A stretch of DNA of 64,000 nt from JAFLCM01 sp964510955 (lineage in GTDB: Bacteria > Planctomycetota > Phycisphaerae > Phycisphaerales > UBA1924): positions 1 to 64,000 of the forward strand of contig CAZEDW010000007.1 of assembly GCA_964510955.1 (NCBI GenBank), written 5' to 3'. Of this stretch, positions 53,094 to 62,415 are shown one piece after another. The position numbers were made by a program, and so were the translations under genes. The notes under the pieces are model-generated. The model was not told the origin of the DNA. It ran no database searches and worked only from the letters and a program-made list of their open reading frames with translations. Every line of letters begins with the position of its first letter. Within the stretch, counting starts at the first letter, position 1.

Positions 53094-53993
53094 CTATGGT
53101 GCCGCCTGCAAGTCCGGCGCCTCCACCACTTTCTGAAGCTCGCCGAGAATGTCGGGGAATCTTTGCGACAAGTACTTCACCGCGCCCGCGTGATCGAGCA
53201 GCTTGCGAAGGTAGGCCACGGCAAGTACCAGGTTCAAGGTGTTCTTGCCGTGCGACTCCTCAATGAGCAGAAAATCCCGCCCCAGCACCTCCATCTCGCG
53301 CTCCATCCGCGAGATGTCGTCGAGTTTCATCCCCACCACCACCTTGCCCTTGTCGCCGTTGACGACATCCTTCTCGGGGGTCGCGGCGACCAGGCACATC
53401 GCGTAATCGGTCGAATAGTTGTTCGCGGCGACCATGAGCTCAGCCATCTCAATCTGCCGCATCGGCGCCACCCGCTTGACCTCCCGCAGCCCCTTGGCAG
53501 TGACGTTCTTGTCCTTGAGCAGGGCGACCGCCTCTGGACAGATGCCGGACAGCAGATCCCGTTTCTGACGGATTGACTTCACGTCGACGCTCAGGGTCGC
53601 GGCAATGCGCTCCTCGGACACTCCATTCTCCAGCGCCCGGAGGATCATGAAGTGCTCCTGGATGGGAGCCATCCGGTTCACCTTGTGGTTGTAGGTGAAT
53701 GCTTCGTCGTCCTTTGCAATCAAGCAGAACGCCTCGGTCCGGCCGAGTTCCTTCAGCACATCAAGCCGGAAATGCCCATCCAAGAGCGTGTAGCGGCGGT
53801 CATTCGCGGGCGCGCCGGTCTGCGGGAACACGATCAGGGGCTCGATGACGCCGATTTCTCGGATCGACGCCGCGAGGCGCAGATACTGCTGTCCGCGCCG
53901 CATTTCAGGTCGGATCGCCCTGACCGGCAGGATCTGGCCGACGGGAATGACAACTCCTTTGGGGTCGAACCCTATTTGTACGGTGGCGGCCAC
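53094..53993 (-). CDS. ParB/RepB-like protein of a recombinase cassette
   Basis: This 299-residue protein (GTG start) has an N-terminal ParB nuclease-like domain with LAASIREIGVIEPLIVFPQ and LLDGHFRLDVLKELG, an HTH region (ERIAATLSVDVKSIRQKRDLL), and a RepB-type C-terminal helical part ending in LRKLLDHAGAVKYLS. It is the last of three co-directional genes: recombinase, ParB-like, RepB-like. The role of ParB-like partners in a recombinase cassette is not established. Confidence 0.8.
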   Translation of the reverse strand: MAATVQIGFDPKGVVIPVGQILPVRAIRPEMRRGQQYLRLAASIREIGVIEPLIVFPQTGAPANDRRYTLLDGHFRLDVLKELGRTEAFCLIAKDDEAFTYNHKVNRMAPIQEHFMILRALENGVSEERIAATLSVDVKSIRQKRDLLSGICPEAVALLKDKNVTAKGLREVKRVAPMRQIEMAELMVAANNYSTDYAMCLVAATPEKDVVNGDKGKVVVGMKLDDISRMEREMEVLGRDFLLIEESHGKNTLNLVLAVAYLRKLLDHAGAVKYLSQRFPDILGELQKVVEAPDLQAAP

Positions 53994-53994
53994 G

Positions 53995-54885
53995 TCAGGC
54001 CTCCTTCCTTCCGACTTGCTCGGCCAGGAACTGCGGGAGCGAGGTCAGCTTGGCCGCTTCAACAATCGCCACGAACCCGCTATCGGCGAACAGCTGTTTC
54101 AAAGCACTGGCCACGAAGAGGAGGCGGGTCTCACAGACCTTGGCTTTGTGCACCAGTTGCCGCTGCTTGGTGGATTCCCGCTTGTACGCCTGCAGCAGCG
54201 TCTGACTCGTGACCTCCTTCTTGGCGCCGTTGCGACCGTTGTAGCGCATCGATTTGCCGACCGCCCGTCGCATCTCGACGAGTTTGCGGGCCTTAAGGAG
54301 CTGCTTGCCGCGGAGGCTCTTCGATTCGTACGCCTCGGCCAACGCCCTCTGAACGTCCTGATCGTCGGCCGTGGCGATGGTCACCGCGATGTTGATGGGG
54401 ATCTGGCCCCATTCGACCGCCTCCAACAGGCGGGTTTCACCTTTCTTGAGGAGCCGGATAATCCCCTTGACATACGACTGGTGCAGATCCGTCTTCTGAG
54501 CGATCTCGGCGATGCTGTAGCCGCGATCGCGCATGTTCCCGACTTCCTTGAGCATCTCGACGCACGTCTGCCGGCGGCGGGCAAGGTTCTCCGCCAGGCT
54601 CATGAGCAGCAGTTCCTCCTTTGAAGCGCTGATCACCAGCGCGGGCACGGTGGAATCCCCCAGCTGCCGGCAGGCCTCCAGACGTCCTTGACCGCAGACG
54701 AGCTCGTACATCGGTTTCCCGTCCTTTGAGCCGCGCTGCACCACTGTCACGGGCTTTTTCAGGCCGAGATGGGCGATGTTCGAGACGATCTGTTTGAACT
54801 TGACCCTGCCCCGCTCGCGCGGGTTCACCACCGTGATCTGGTCGATGGGTATCCGGACAACATTGGTGTCGCGATGGTCGATCAC
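53995..54885 (-). CDS. ParB-like protein of a recombinase cassette
   Basis: This 296-residue protein has a ParB N-terminal domain: ITVVNPRERGRVKFKQIVSNI, LVCGQGRLEACRQLG and MSLAENLARR. An HTH follows (GYSIAEIAQKTDLHQSYVKGII), then a basic C-terminal half. It overlaps the recombinase gene by four bases (ATGA) and is one base away from the second ParB-like gene. Confidence 0.85.
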   Translation of the reverse strand: MIDHRDTNVVRIPIDQITVVNPRERGRVKFKQIVSNIAHLGLKKPVTVVQRGSKDGKPMYELVCGQGRLEACRQLGDSTVPALVISASKEELLLMSLAENLARRRQTCVEMLKEVGNMRDRGYSIAEIAQKTDLHQSYVKGIIRLLKKGETRLLEAVEWGQIPINIAVTIATADDQDVQRALAEAYESKSLRGKQLLKARKLVEMRRAVGKSMRYNGRNGAKKEVTSQTLLQAYKRESTKQRQLVHKAKVCETRLLFVASALKQLFADSGFVAIVEAAKLTSLPQFLAEQVGRKEA

Positions 54886-56432
54886 GCCGCCACCTCCACC
54901 ATCTTGGCCATGCCCAGGAAGAACTCCAGGGAATCAAACCGGAACGTGTCGATGGAGGCGCCGTTGAACTCCGACAGCTTCAGCTCGGGCATATGGAAAT
55001 CAATCGCGGGCAGGAGGTAGTAGTCCGACGGCTGCTCGTTGGCCGAGTCCATGCGGGCCACGATGTGCAAGTCCGCGTGCGGGCCGTTCGGCACTCGAAA
55101 GCGCCATCGCATGGACCCCGCCGGCGTGGAACGGCATCGAGCCAGGTACAGCGAAGCGCTGTACATCCCGTTGATGACCAGAAGGTCGGACGCCTCGTCT
55201 CGTTCGACAGATGCGCCCATCGTCTGCAAGTCCTGGATCATGTCCCCCAAGAGCTGGGGATGTGCCTGCCGGAGATGACGGTTGATCGCCAGGTACTCGT
55301 AGTTGCGGTCGGGCGTGTATCCCGCCAGCCGGTAAGCCTTAATGAGGCTCCCGAACCGCTGGCGGTAAGCAGAGCTCGACGGCATGCCCTCCGTGTCGTC
55401 GATCAAGGCGCCGGTGATTTCCGGGTGGAGGGTGAGCAGTTCCTTGAGCTTGGCCAGCATCTCTTGGTCCGTGAAGTGCCGGTTGCGCTCCTGGATGATC
55501 CCCCGGACCACATAGAACAGGGCCGGATCGACAATAGCGTCGTACACACCATCCGCCCGCACCCACATGTCCGGTGGGTTCACAACTCGCTTCTTCTTCA
55601 GCTTGAACGAGACTCGGTTGTACACATTGTGGCCGATGTATTTCTCGTTCACGAGCACCTGGTGCACCATGCCGCGAGTCCAGGGCCGGCCACAGCCAGA
55701 AGCGACACCTTGGGCGTTCAACTCGGCGGCGATGATGCGCTCGCTCTTGCTCTCATTGACGAACTGTCCGTAAATCGACCGAACAATCTGGGTTTCATCG
55801 TCCGGCCCGGGCACCAACACGACGCGGTCGGTCTGAAGACTCTTTTGTTCGCCTCGGCTCAGCACGCCTTTGGGGTTGCCGGCGCTATCAATGAGCATGC
55901 GGCGGAGCCCGAAACCAGCCGGACCGCCCTGGCGGTAACCGAGCTGGATGAGGCGGCACTGCCCCTTGAACACTTTGTTGGAGAGTTCCCGGCTGTACTC
56001 ACCGGCCATGGCGCGCTTGACGCTCTTGATGATGGTGGAGACCGGGCTGCCGTCATTGGCGAACTGTTCCATGCAGTATTCGACCTGGATGCCGGCGCGT
56101 TTGCAGACGTACTCGTAGTACGCGCTCTCGTCTGAGTCCTGGAACCGGCCCCACCTGCTGACGTCGTATACCAGGATGGCCCGGAAGCCGGCGTTGCCCG
56201 CCTGCACATCGGCGAGCATGCGCCGGAGCGACTCGCGGCCCTCGATCCGCAGCCCGCTCTTCCCGTCGTCGGCGTAGGTCTTGACGATCTCATACCCCTT
56301 GGCGCGAGCGTACTCGGCAATCGCATCACGCTGATTCTCGGTGGAGTACTGCTGGTGCTCCGTCGACATGCGGACGTACTGCGCCGCGGGGATGAGCGCG
56401 ACCGGTTGTTCCGTGATGGTTGGTGTGTTCAT
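54882..56432 (-). CDS. Serine recombinase, resolvase-type
   Basis: This 516-residue recombinase shows YVRMSTEHQQYSTENQ (catalytic Ser23), DDGKSGLRIEGR, and VYDVSRWGRFQDSDE. The recombinase domain follows (AGEYSRELSNKVFKGQCRLIQLGYRQGGPAGFGLRR). The C-terminal 150 residues are unlike the first recombinase (35,306). It leads a three-gene cassette with two ParB-type proteins. Confidence 0.93.
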   Translation of the reverse strand: MNTPTITEQPVALIPAAQYVRMSTEHQQYSTENQRDAIAEYARAKGYEIVKTYADDGKSGLRIEGRESLRRMLADVQAGNAGFRAILVYDVSRWGRFQDSDESAYYEYVCKRAGIQVEYCMEQFANDGSPVSTIIKSVKRAMAGEYSRELSNKVFKGQCRLIQLGYRQGGPAGFGLRRMLIDSAGNPKGVLSRGEQKSLQTDRVVLVPGPDDETQIVRSIYGQFVNESKSERIIAAELNAQGVASGCGRPWTRGMVHQVLVNEKYIGHNVYNRVSFKLKKKRVVNPPDMWVRADGVYDAIVDPALFYVVRGIIQERNRHFTDQEMLAKLKELLTLHPEITGALIDDTEGMPSSSAYRQRFGSLIKAYRLAGYTPDRNYEYLAINRHLRQAHPQLLGDMIQDLQTMGASVERDEASDLLVINGMYSASLYLARCRSTPAGSMRWRFRVPNGPHADLHIVARMDSANEQPSDYYLLPAIDFHMPELKLSEFNGASIDTFRFDSLEFFLGMAKMVEVAA

Positions 56433-56575
56433 AGATCAGATCCTGGGAGCGCGGCAACCGCGCAGTCTTCGGTGGCAGACCGGCTGCGCGAGAATGTGGG
56501 CACGCTACCGCGCGGTGCCGACGCAACAGTTGCAAAGCGGTTGAAGCGGCGCTGAAATACTGTTGAAAGTGCGAT

Positions 56576-57067
56576 CTACTGCGGCGCGAGCATCAGTCCA
56601 ACGTGCCCGCGCACGCTTCCGTCGATTTGAGAGGCGACGGGTCCAAGCCCGGATGCGCGAAGGCGCGAGCGCAGCCGGCTCACCGTGCTGCGCACGGTGG
56701 AGGAAGCCCTGGGCCCTATCCAGAGATCGTCGAGCAGCGATTCGGTTGAGACATACTCGTTGGGGCGGCGTACCAACCGCTCGAGCACGTCAAATGCCAT
56801 GGTGTGCCCGAGCGCGCACTGCTTGTCTCCCCACCGCACCGTGTAGCTTCGGCGATCGATGCTGAGCTCGAGGCCTTCTATGAGGATGCCTGACGGCTCG
56901 GGAGTCGCCTGAGCAGGGGGTGTGCTTTCGATCAGGTCGCAGATGTCCTCGACCCGGTTGATCAACACGAGGAGAGCCGCCCTGAGGGCTTTGGCGGCAC
57001 GGTGGAGTTTGGGGGCGTGGGTTGGTTCCATGCCCCAAGGAAGTGGCAGGCGTATCCATTGATACAC
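56576..57067 (-). CDS. Winged-helix (OmpR/PhoB-type) DNA-binding protein
   Basis: This 163-residue protein has a C-terminal winged-helix effector domain: ELSIDRRSYTVRWGDKQCALGHTMAFDVLERLV, YVSTESLLDDLWIG, VRSTVSRLRSRLR. No receiver domain is present. The start is at ATG 57067 or, more likely, ATG 57031. It lies downstream of mcrC with 86 bases between. It may regulate the adjacent McrBC genes or the recombinase. Confidence 0.7.
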   Translation of the reverse strand: MYQWIRLPLPWGMEPTHAPKLHRAAKALRAALLVLINRVEDICDLIESTPPAQATPEPSGILIEGLELSIDRRSYTVRWGDKQCALGHTMAFDVLERLVRRPNEYVSTESLLDDLWIGPRASSTVRSTVSRLRSRLRASGLGPVASQIDGSVRGHVGLMLAPQ

Positions 57068-57153
57068 GCTCGTGCGGCCCTGGAAGCCAATGAAAGCGTG
57101 GCCATCGGCTCGCGCCCAGCCCCAGAATGCCTCATCAACGCAGCGTCACGTGC

Positions 57154-58404
57154 TCACCGTAAACGCACTTGCCCGGCCCCCCTGTGAGCAGCGCGAGCCA
57201 GCAGCTGGCCTCGTGCCACAGGAGAGCACGATGTTTGCGCCTCTTGAGCAAGGGTGCGCACTTGATCACGGAGTCGCTCAGAAGAACCGCCAAGGTCGAG
57301 TGTGCGCACTCGCACCACGGTCTTGTGGTCGACGACATGCACATCGCGTGCCATGGGCGCATCTGCCCCGTAGATCAGCGTGGAGTGCGGCAGATCCGCG
57401 GCGACCGCGTACGCGTAGCATTGGTATAGATCGGCTCGCTGAGCATGACCGTCTGGGCTGAACTTGTACTTGCAGTCGCCCACGAACACACAGCGACGGC
57501 CGTTCCAAACGGACAGATCGGGTCGCAGATGGTGTTGGGCTTCTTGGTCAAAGTACAACCCACCACGATTGTGCTGGAGGTCGAGTCCAAACGCACCCAG
57601 CTCATCGGCCAGAGCTCGATGTACGAAGCGTTCGAACACAGCATTCATGTCGACGAGAAACGTACGGGACGCGTGCACGCCCCGTTGGAGATCGAGTCCG
57701 CCGGCTTGAAGCACCAAGAGCGCCAGCTCAATCGCGCCCCACCAACGAGCGTTCAAGCGATTCTTGGTGAGTCGCGGCAGCGGCGCGCCACTTCCAATCT
57801 GCATGACATCCGAAAAGGCGCACCGGCAATTGACTAAGCGTGCCCGAACCGCAGGTGTGCTCACGACCGGAACGAGCCGGGCCAGCGCCGTGGCAAGCAC
57901 ACGGTTCTCGGGGATGTTCTCGTCGAGGAACTCCGGGAACTGGACGAGTGGGATCCTCGTAACGGGTCTTCGCCGGAGAGTCTCGGTCACGTCCAGGCGC
58001 CCCCGAACCACAAAGCTCTCCTCCTCCGTCGCGACGTACCCCCTCAGTAGGCCAGAGGGGAGAGCATGCTGAATGGCATCGACAAGGATCAGCGCGATCA
58101 CGTCCTCGATGGCAGCGGAGGCTGACAACAACGCCCGGGGTGACTCCCACCGAATGGAGCCAGTTGCGGCTGAGAGCATGACGAACAGGCGGGCGATGTC
58201 CAGTTTCGGATGGATGCGAACGATCAAGCCCGGCGTGGCCACGGTTCCCACATGGCAACCGGCCCGGAGCGTCCAGAGGACATCACGGCCCGGTTCGGGG
58301 ACGAGGCTCAATCCGGCTCCGCACGAATAGAGCGCATCACGCTGATCCGGCGAGAGTGCCAGTTGACCGACCTGCCCATACTCGGTGATAGCAACCTCTC
58401 TCAC
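57154..58404 (-). CDS. mcrC: McrC-type nuclease subunit of McrBC
   Basis: This 416-residue protein has the McrC N-terminal strands and the C-terminal PD-(D/E)XK nuclease core: RPDLSVW (Asp296) and GDCKYK (Asp310, Lys312). McrC acts with McrB on DNA containing modified cytosine. It overlaps mcrB by four bases (ATGA) at 58401-58404, so the two are coupled. Confidence 0.9.
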   Translation of the reverse strand: MREVAITEYGQVGQLALSPDQRDALYSCGAGLSLVPEPGRDVLWTLRAGCHVGTVATPGLIVRIHPKLDIARLFVMLSAATGSIRWESPRALLSASAAIEDVIALILVDAIQHALPSGLLRGYVATEEESFVVRGRLDVTETLRRRPVTRIPLVQFPEFLDENIPENRVLATALARLVPVVSTPAVRARLVNCRCAFSDVMQIGSGAPLPRLTKNRLNARWWGAIELALLVLQAGGLDLQRGVHASRTFLVDMNAVFERFVHRALADELGAFGLDLQHNRGGLYFDQEAQHHLRPDLSVWNGRRCVFVGDCKYKFSPDGHAQRADLYQCYAYAVAADLPHSTLIYGADAPMARDVHVVDHKTVVRVRTLDLGGSSERLRDQVRTLAQEAQTSCSPVARGQLLARAAHRGAGQVRLR

Positions 58405-60113
58405 GTGAGCTCTTCCGTGGTCCCCTTGACGAGTTGCCGCAGGTGCGCCAGCTCCAATTTCTTCTTGGTGTCCGGCGAATCGTGCAGGAACTCTTCAAGA
58501 TAGGGGAGTACCTCGAGCCGCCAGATGCGCTCGAGAGACACCTCGTCAAGATCCTTCCGCATGAAGAACGCCGGTCCAATGGCGTGGTCGGAGCTCTGAA
58601 TGATCTCATTGGCCTTGTTCACGAGCTGATCAACCCAGCCCATGGCAGGAGCGTTCGCGTCAAGCCAATCTGCAAGCACGGCATCGATCGGGGGGCAGTC
58701 TGGGGCGAGCCGGAAAAAGGCGAATCGCCTGCGGATCGCCGAGTCGATCAGGGCGATCGAGCGATCCGCCGTGTTCATGGTGCCGATGATCAGTAGGTTC
58801 TTTGGCAAGGAGAACCGCTCGCCCGAGTACGGAAGCGTCACGGCTTGGTCTCGGTACTCGAGGGAGAACACCAATTCTCCCAACACCCGCGACAGGTTTG
58901 CCCTGTTGATCTCATCAATGATCAGGACATACTTCTGGCCGGAGTTGGCCACAGATTCCGCGGCGACTCGACGGAGCGGGCCCGGGCGGACTTCGAAAGA
59001 TCCAGCCCGGTCGCCTACCTTTGGCCTCAGCCCCTCGATGAAGTCCTCGTATGAGTACGCCGGGTGAAACTGAAGAAAATGCACACAATCCGGCGGCGCG
59101 ATGCTCGCCGCCAGATCGCGTGCGATTCTGGTCTTGCCTGTGCCCGGCGGTCCATGGAACACGATCTGGCCGCGATCGACCAAGACAGAGCGTGCTTCAT
59201 CAAGCCATGACGGATCGATGAACAATGCGTCTGATTTTTCCACCGACGCGGAACGCTTGGAACTGCTCCCCGTTTCTCGTGGAGAGGACGTTGAAGATGC
59301 CCGCGTTGGCTCAATTGCGGGATTGTCGTCGTGGGGGTACCAACGGGACCGCACATCGTCTTGGTAGAACCCATGAAGGGTCTTCGGCTTCAGCGCCAGC
59401 GATTGCCTGATCGCAAGCAGCTTGCGGTCTTCGTCCCGCTCGCCAGGGGAGACGTCGGGAAAGGCCGCGCAGATCTGCCTCTTGTGGCGCTCCGAGACGA
59501 TGATCTCGAAGGTGTCCGGACAGACTATGTGGAGGAGCGCCATGCGGATCGGCATGGCGCGGTCGGCTGGCACAGTGAGCAGGAACTCTTTGAAGGCCCA
59601 CGGATCGGATAAGAGCGAGGTTCGTTCAGAATATGAACGCTGCCGCCACGCCAGCCCGCAGCGGATCAGGAACCACAGCTGGCTGGGCTTATTCGTAAGG
59701 TAGAACGTGCCGGTGTTGGACAGACCCTGCCCGGCTGCAGCAATAAGGGGGGCTGGGATTTCCACCGGAGCCTTCATCCACGCTAGGATTTCTCGGATGT
59801 TGGCGAGCTTGGTGCTCACCCGGACCTGGGCCGCGACCAAGTAGTAGATGTAGAGCATCTCCGCCATCAACTGAAAAGCAGGATCGCTGGCGCCGGTGAG
59901 TTGCTTGGCGAGCTTGCGCTCGAACGATTCATCGGAAGTGTCCGGCTGATCGATGAACCGCTGTGTGAGTTCGGTCAGGCCGGTGACCGTCCAGATCGGC
60001 ACCCCGGGCGTGAACAGCGAGCCGGCTTCGATTTGAAACACTTGGGTGAACACTGTGTCCACCGCCAGCGCAAGCGGTCGCAGATTGTCGGGGTACACAT
60101 GCTCGGCTCTCAT
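58401..60113 (-). CDS. mcrB: McrB-type AAA+ GTPase
   Basis: This 570-residue protein has a helical N-terminal half of about 260 residues (likely a DNA- or partner-binding part) and a C-terminal AAA+ domain. Walker A is GPPGTGKT (321-328), Walker B YVLIIDE (395-401), and the McrB signature MNTADRS (446-452) is followed by RRRF. GTP hydrolysis moves the complex along DNA. It lies 38 bases downstream of the terminase gene. Confidence 0.92.
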   Translation of the reverse strand: MRAEHVYPDNLRPLALAVDTVFTQVFQIEAGSLFTPGVPIWTVTGLTELTQRFIDQPDTSDESFERKLAKQLTGASDPAFQLMAEMLYIYYLVAAQVRVSTKLANIREILAWMKAPVEIPAPLIAAAGQGLSNTGTFYLTNKPSQLWFLIRCGLAWRQRSYSERTSLLSDPWAFKEFLLTVPADRAMPIRMALLHIVCPDTFEIIVSERHKRQICAAFPDVSPGERDEDRKLLAIRQSLALKPKTLHGFYQDDVRSRWYPHDDNPAIEPTRASSTSSPRETGSSSKRSASVEKSDALFIDPSWLDEARSVLVDRGQIVFHGPPGTGKTRIARDLAASIAPPDCVHFLQFHPAYSYEDFIEGLRPKVGDRAGSFEVRPGPLRRVAAESVANSGQKYVLIIDEINRANLSRVLGELVFSLEYRDQAVTLPYSGERFSLPKNLLIIGTMNTADRSIALIDSAIRRRFAFFRLAPDCPPIDAVLADWLDANAPAMGWVDQLVNKANEIIQSSDHAIGPAFFMRKDLDEVSLERIWRLEVLPYLEEFLHDSPDTKKKLELAHLRQLVKGTTEELT

Positions 60114-60151
60114 AGCCCCATGCTAGCGAAAGCACGCTGTGCCAACGCGCT

Positions 60152-61723
60152 CTAATCTCGCTTGGACACATACACCCGCGGCCGCTCCCACCGGGTCGCC
60201 TCGAACGCCATTGCCAGTGCGTCGGGTCCGTCGTCGTGCTTGGCCAGCGGGAACTGCCGGATCTGTTCCAGAAGCTCGGTCTGGCGGCGCGACAGCCGGA
60301 TGCGCCCAGAATTCAGGTGCGGCTCGAGCACGGCAATCCGGGCATGCTTGGGCATGCTGTTGAGCAGAGCCTGAACCCGGATCGTCACGCCCTGCTTGGC
60401 GGCGACCTCGTCGATCTCGCGGGCCATCCGCCCCTGGAAGTTATTCGACTCGACCATGAAGTAGTGGAACGGGTAGACCTTGGCCAGGTTGACGATGTGC
60501 TGGATGGCGTCGTCGGGATTGCGCCGTCGGACATCGGCCTCGACCACGTACACCTCGTCCCGGTTCCGGCACGCCGCGAGCACGATGATGGCGGAATGAT
60601 CGCCCCGGCGGTGTCCGAGCGCGGGGTCCCATGCACCGTAGTAGTCGACCTTGTCTCCCAGCCGGGCGAGCACATCGGAGAAGTTGGCGAATGTGTCGTC
60701 CCAGTATGTGAACTGCTCCGGGCGGAAGATGCACTGCTGCGGGTCCAGCGGCTGATTCTGCTTCTCCGCCTCGAAAGCCCCGATCTCCTCGGTCAGCCTG
60801 AGCCTCATCAGCGATTCGAGCGGCTCGTGCTCCGGCCACAACACTTTGGCACCGCGGTGCATCTCTTCATAGTTCGCCCGCAGGAACGCTGCGGCGCCGG
60901 CCTCGCCGTCCTGACCCTCGAACGCCTCCGCCCGATGGAAGACCCGTCCCCACCGCTCCCACAGGTCCATCCGCTCGGGCCACTGGACGATGGCCCGGTA
61001 CAGGGCCTGGGTCCACCCGGTGACTTTGTTCGGATCCGTCAGCCGGGCCAGCAGCGAGTCGTGATGCAGCACCGTCCCCACCACGATGACGTTGGTGTCC
61101 TTGTCGCCGAGTTTCAGAAGAGTGCCGAAGAAGTAGCCCCGCAGCTTGTCGCGCTGCAGCTCCTCAACCACTTCGTCCCGGTTCTCGAGGTCGTCGACGA
61201 GGATGAGCGACGGCCGGTTTCTGCGGTTCTTGGTGCCCCGGATGCCCTGGCCGGCACCCTTGGCGACGATGAGCGCCCCGCCGGGAAGTTCAATGGCGTC
61301 GTCACGCCAGGGTTTATGACGCCTCCCGAGCAGTTCCGGGAAGTCCTGCTTCAGCCGCTCGTTGGTTTCTAGCTCGACCCGGATGTTCCGCAGGTTCTGC
61401 GCCGCCTGGGCTCCGGTGTCCGAGACGAGCACGATGTACGGCTCCAGCCCGTACATCAGGCACCATAGGGGATACGCCAGGCTCACGATCGTGCTCTTGG
61501 CGTGCCCGCGGGGCGCGGCGATGGCGATCCGACGCCTCCGTATTGACGACGCGGATTTCAGCGTCTCGAAGAGGTCATTGTGCATGCCGCACCGCGCATC
61601 GTTGAAGTGATGGCCGAGGTACACCGACGCGAACACCGACGGCGATTCGGCTGCGATTCGGCGGCGAGCCAACTGGATCAGTTTCATGGCCACGGTGTGC
61701 ATCGTGCGCGGGAAGGTGGTCAT
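60152..61723 (-). CDS. Phage terminase large subunit
   Basis: This 523-residue protein has an ATPase domain with Walker A AAPRGHAKST (69-78) and Walker B SLILVDDLE (172-180). The C-terminal nuclease domain has YGAWDPALGHRRGDHSAI with a catalytic Asp and MVESNN. It cuts and packages phage DNA. It starts inside the small-subunit stop (ATGA). Confidence 0.88.
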   Translation of the reverse strand: MTTFPRTMHTVAMKLIQLARRRIAAESPSVFASVYLGHHFNDARCGMHNDLFETLKSASSIRRRRIAIAAPRGHAKSTIVSLAYPLWCLMYGLEPYIVLVSDTGAQAAQNLRNIRVELETNERLKQDFPELLGRRHKPWRDDAIELPGGALIVAKGAGQGIRGTKNRRNRPSLILVDDLENRDEVVEELQRDKLRGYFFGTLLKLGDKDTNVIVVGTVLHHDSLLARLTDPNKVTGWTQALYRAIVQWPERMDLWERWGRVFHRAEAFEGQDGEAGAAAFLRANYEEMHRGAKVLWPEHEPLESLMRLRLTEEIGAFEAEKQNQPLDPQQCIFRPEQFTYWDDTFANFSDVLARLGDKVDYYGAWDPALGHRRGDHSAIIVLAACRNRDEVYVVEADVRRRNPDDAIQHIVNLAKVYPFHYFMVESNNFQGRMAREIDEVAAKQGVTIRVQALLNSMPKHARIAVLEPHLNSGRIRLSRRQTELLEQIRQFPLAKHDDGPDALAMAFEATRWERPRVYVSKRD

Positions 61724-62415
61724 GGCGTAGGCTCCGTTGCGGGCGCAGCGGGCTCTGTAGTCGGCGGACGGACGGGCGGCGGCGCCGTGCGGACCACATC
61801 GCGGAGGCTGCTCAGAAGGGGCACGTCTTGCGGCGACTGGGCGGCTGCGACTCCAATGAGTTTGTCCAGATCAGCGAGCACGTCAGACATCGATGCGGGC
61901 CCTTCCGGCGCAGCGATGGGTTCCATCTTGAGTCGCAGCGCCGCCGAAGGGAGGTGCCCCAGGCTTTGGAGAAGTAGCCCGACCTCGAGAAGCGCACGAA
62001 GTCGACCCCGCTGGGCCTTGACCCGAACGGCGGGCGGGGTGGCCTTGTCGCGGCCCTCCCGGCCCAGGTGCTGCTCGACCGACCTGGCCAACGCGAGCAC
62101 CTCACCCGCAAACTCCTCCGCGAATCCCGGGTCCGCCTTCAGGGCGTTGGCTTCGCGGATCCTCTTGATGTCCTCACGGATGGTCTTCTCGTTGCGCTGG
62201 AAGAGCTTTGCCGTTTCTGCCACCCCGGTGATGGCGTCACCATGGATGTACTCAACCATCCTCAGGCGATCGGTTCGGTGAACGCACCTCCCCTTGATCT
62301 GACCGGATTTCAGCAGCGCAAGCAGTTCCAAACAACCCAGCTCGGGCCGAGGCTGACAGGCCGAGCGTCGTGGACACTTGGATTCGTTTGTCTTGCCCTT
62401 GTCTGACGGCTTCAC
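61720..62415 (-). CDS. Probable phage terminase small subunit
   Basis: This 231-residue protein has an HTH region (MVEYIHGDAITGVAETAKLFQRNEKTIREDIKRI), a helical middle and a Pro/Ala-rich C-terminal tail. Position directly before the large subunit and the HTH fit a small terminase subunit that recognises packaging DNA. The family is inferred from context. Both ends overlap neighbours by four bases. Confidence 0.6.
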   Translation of the reverse strand: MKPSDKGKTNESKCPRRSACQPRPELGCLELLALLKSGQIKGRCVHRTDRLRMVEYIHGDAITGVAETAKLFQRNEKTIREDIKRIREANALKADPGFAEEFAGEVLALARSVEQHLGREGRDKATPPAVRVKAQRGRLRALLEVGLLLQSLGHLPSAALRLKMEPIAAPEGPASMSDVLADLDKLIGVAAAQSPQDVPLLSSLRDVVRTAPPPVRPPTTEPAAPATEPTP

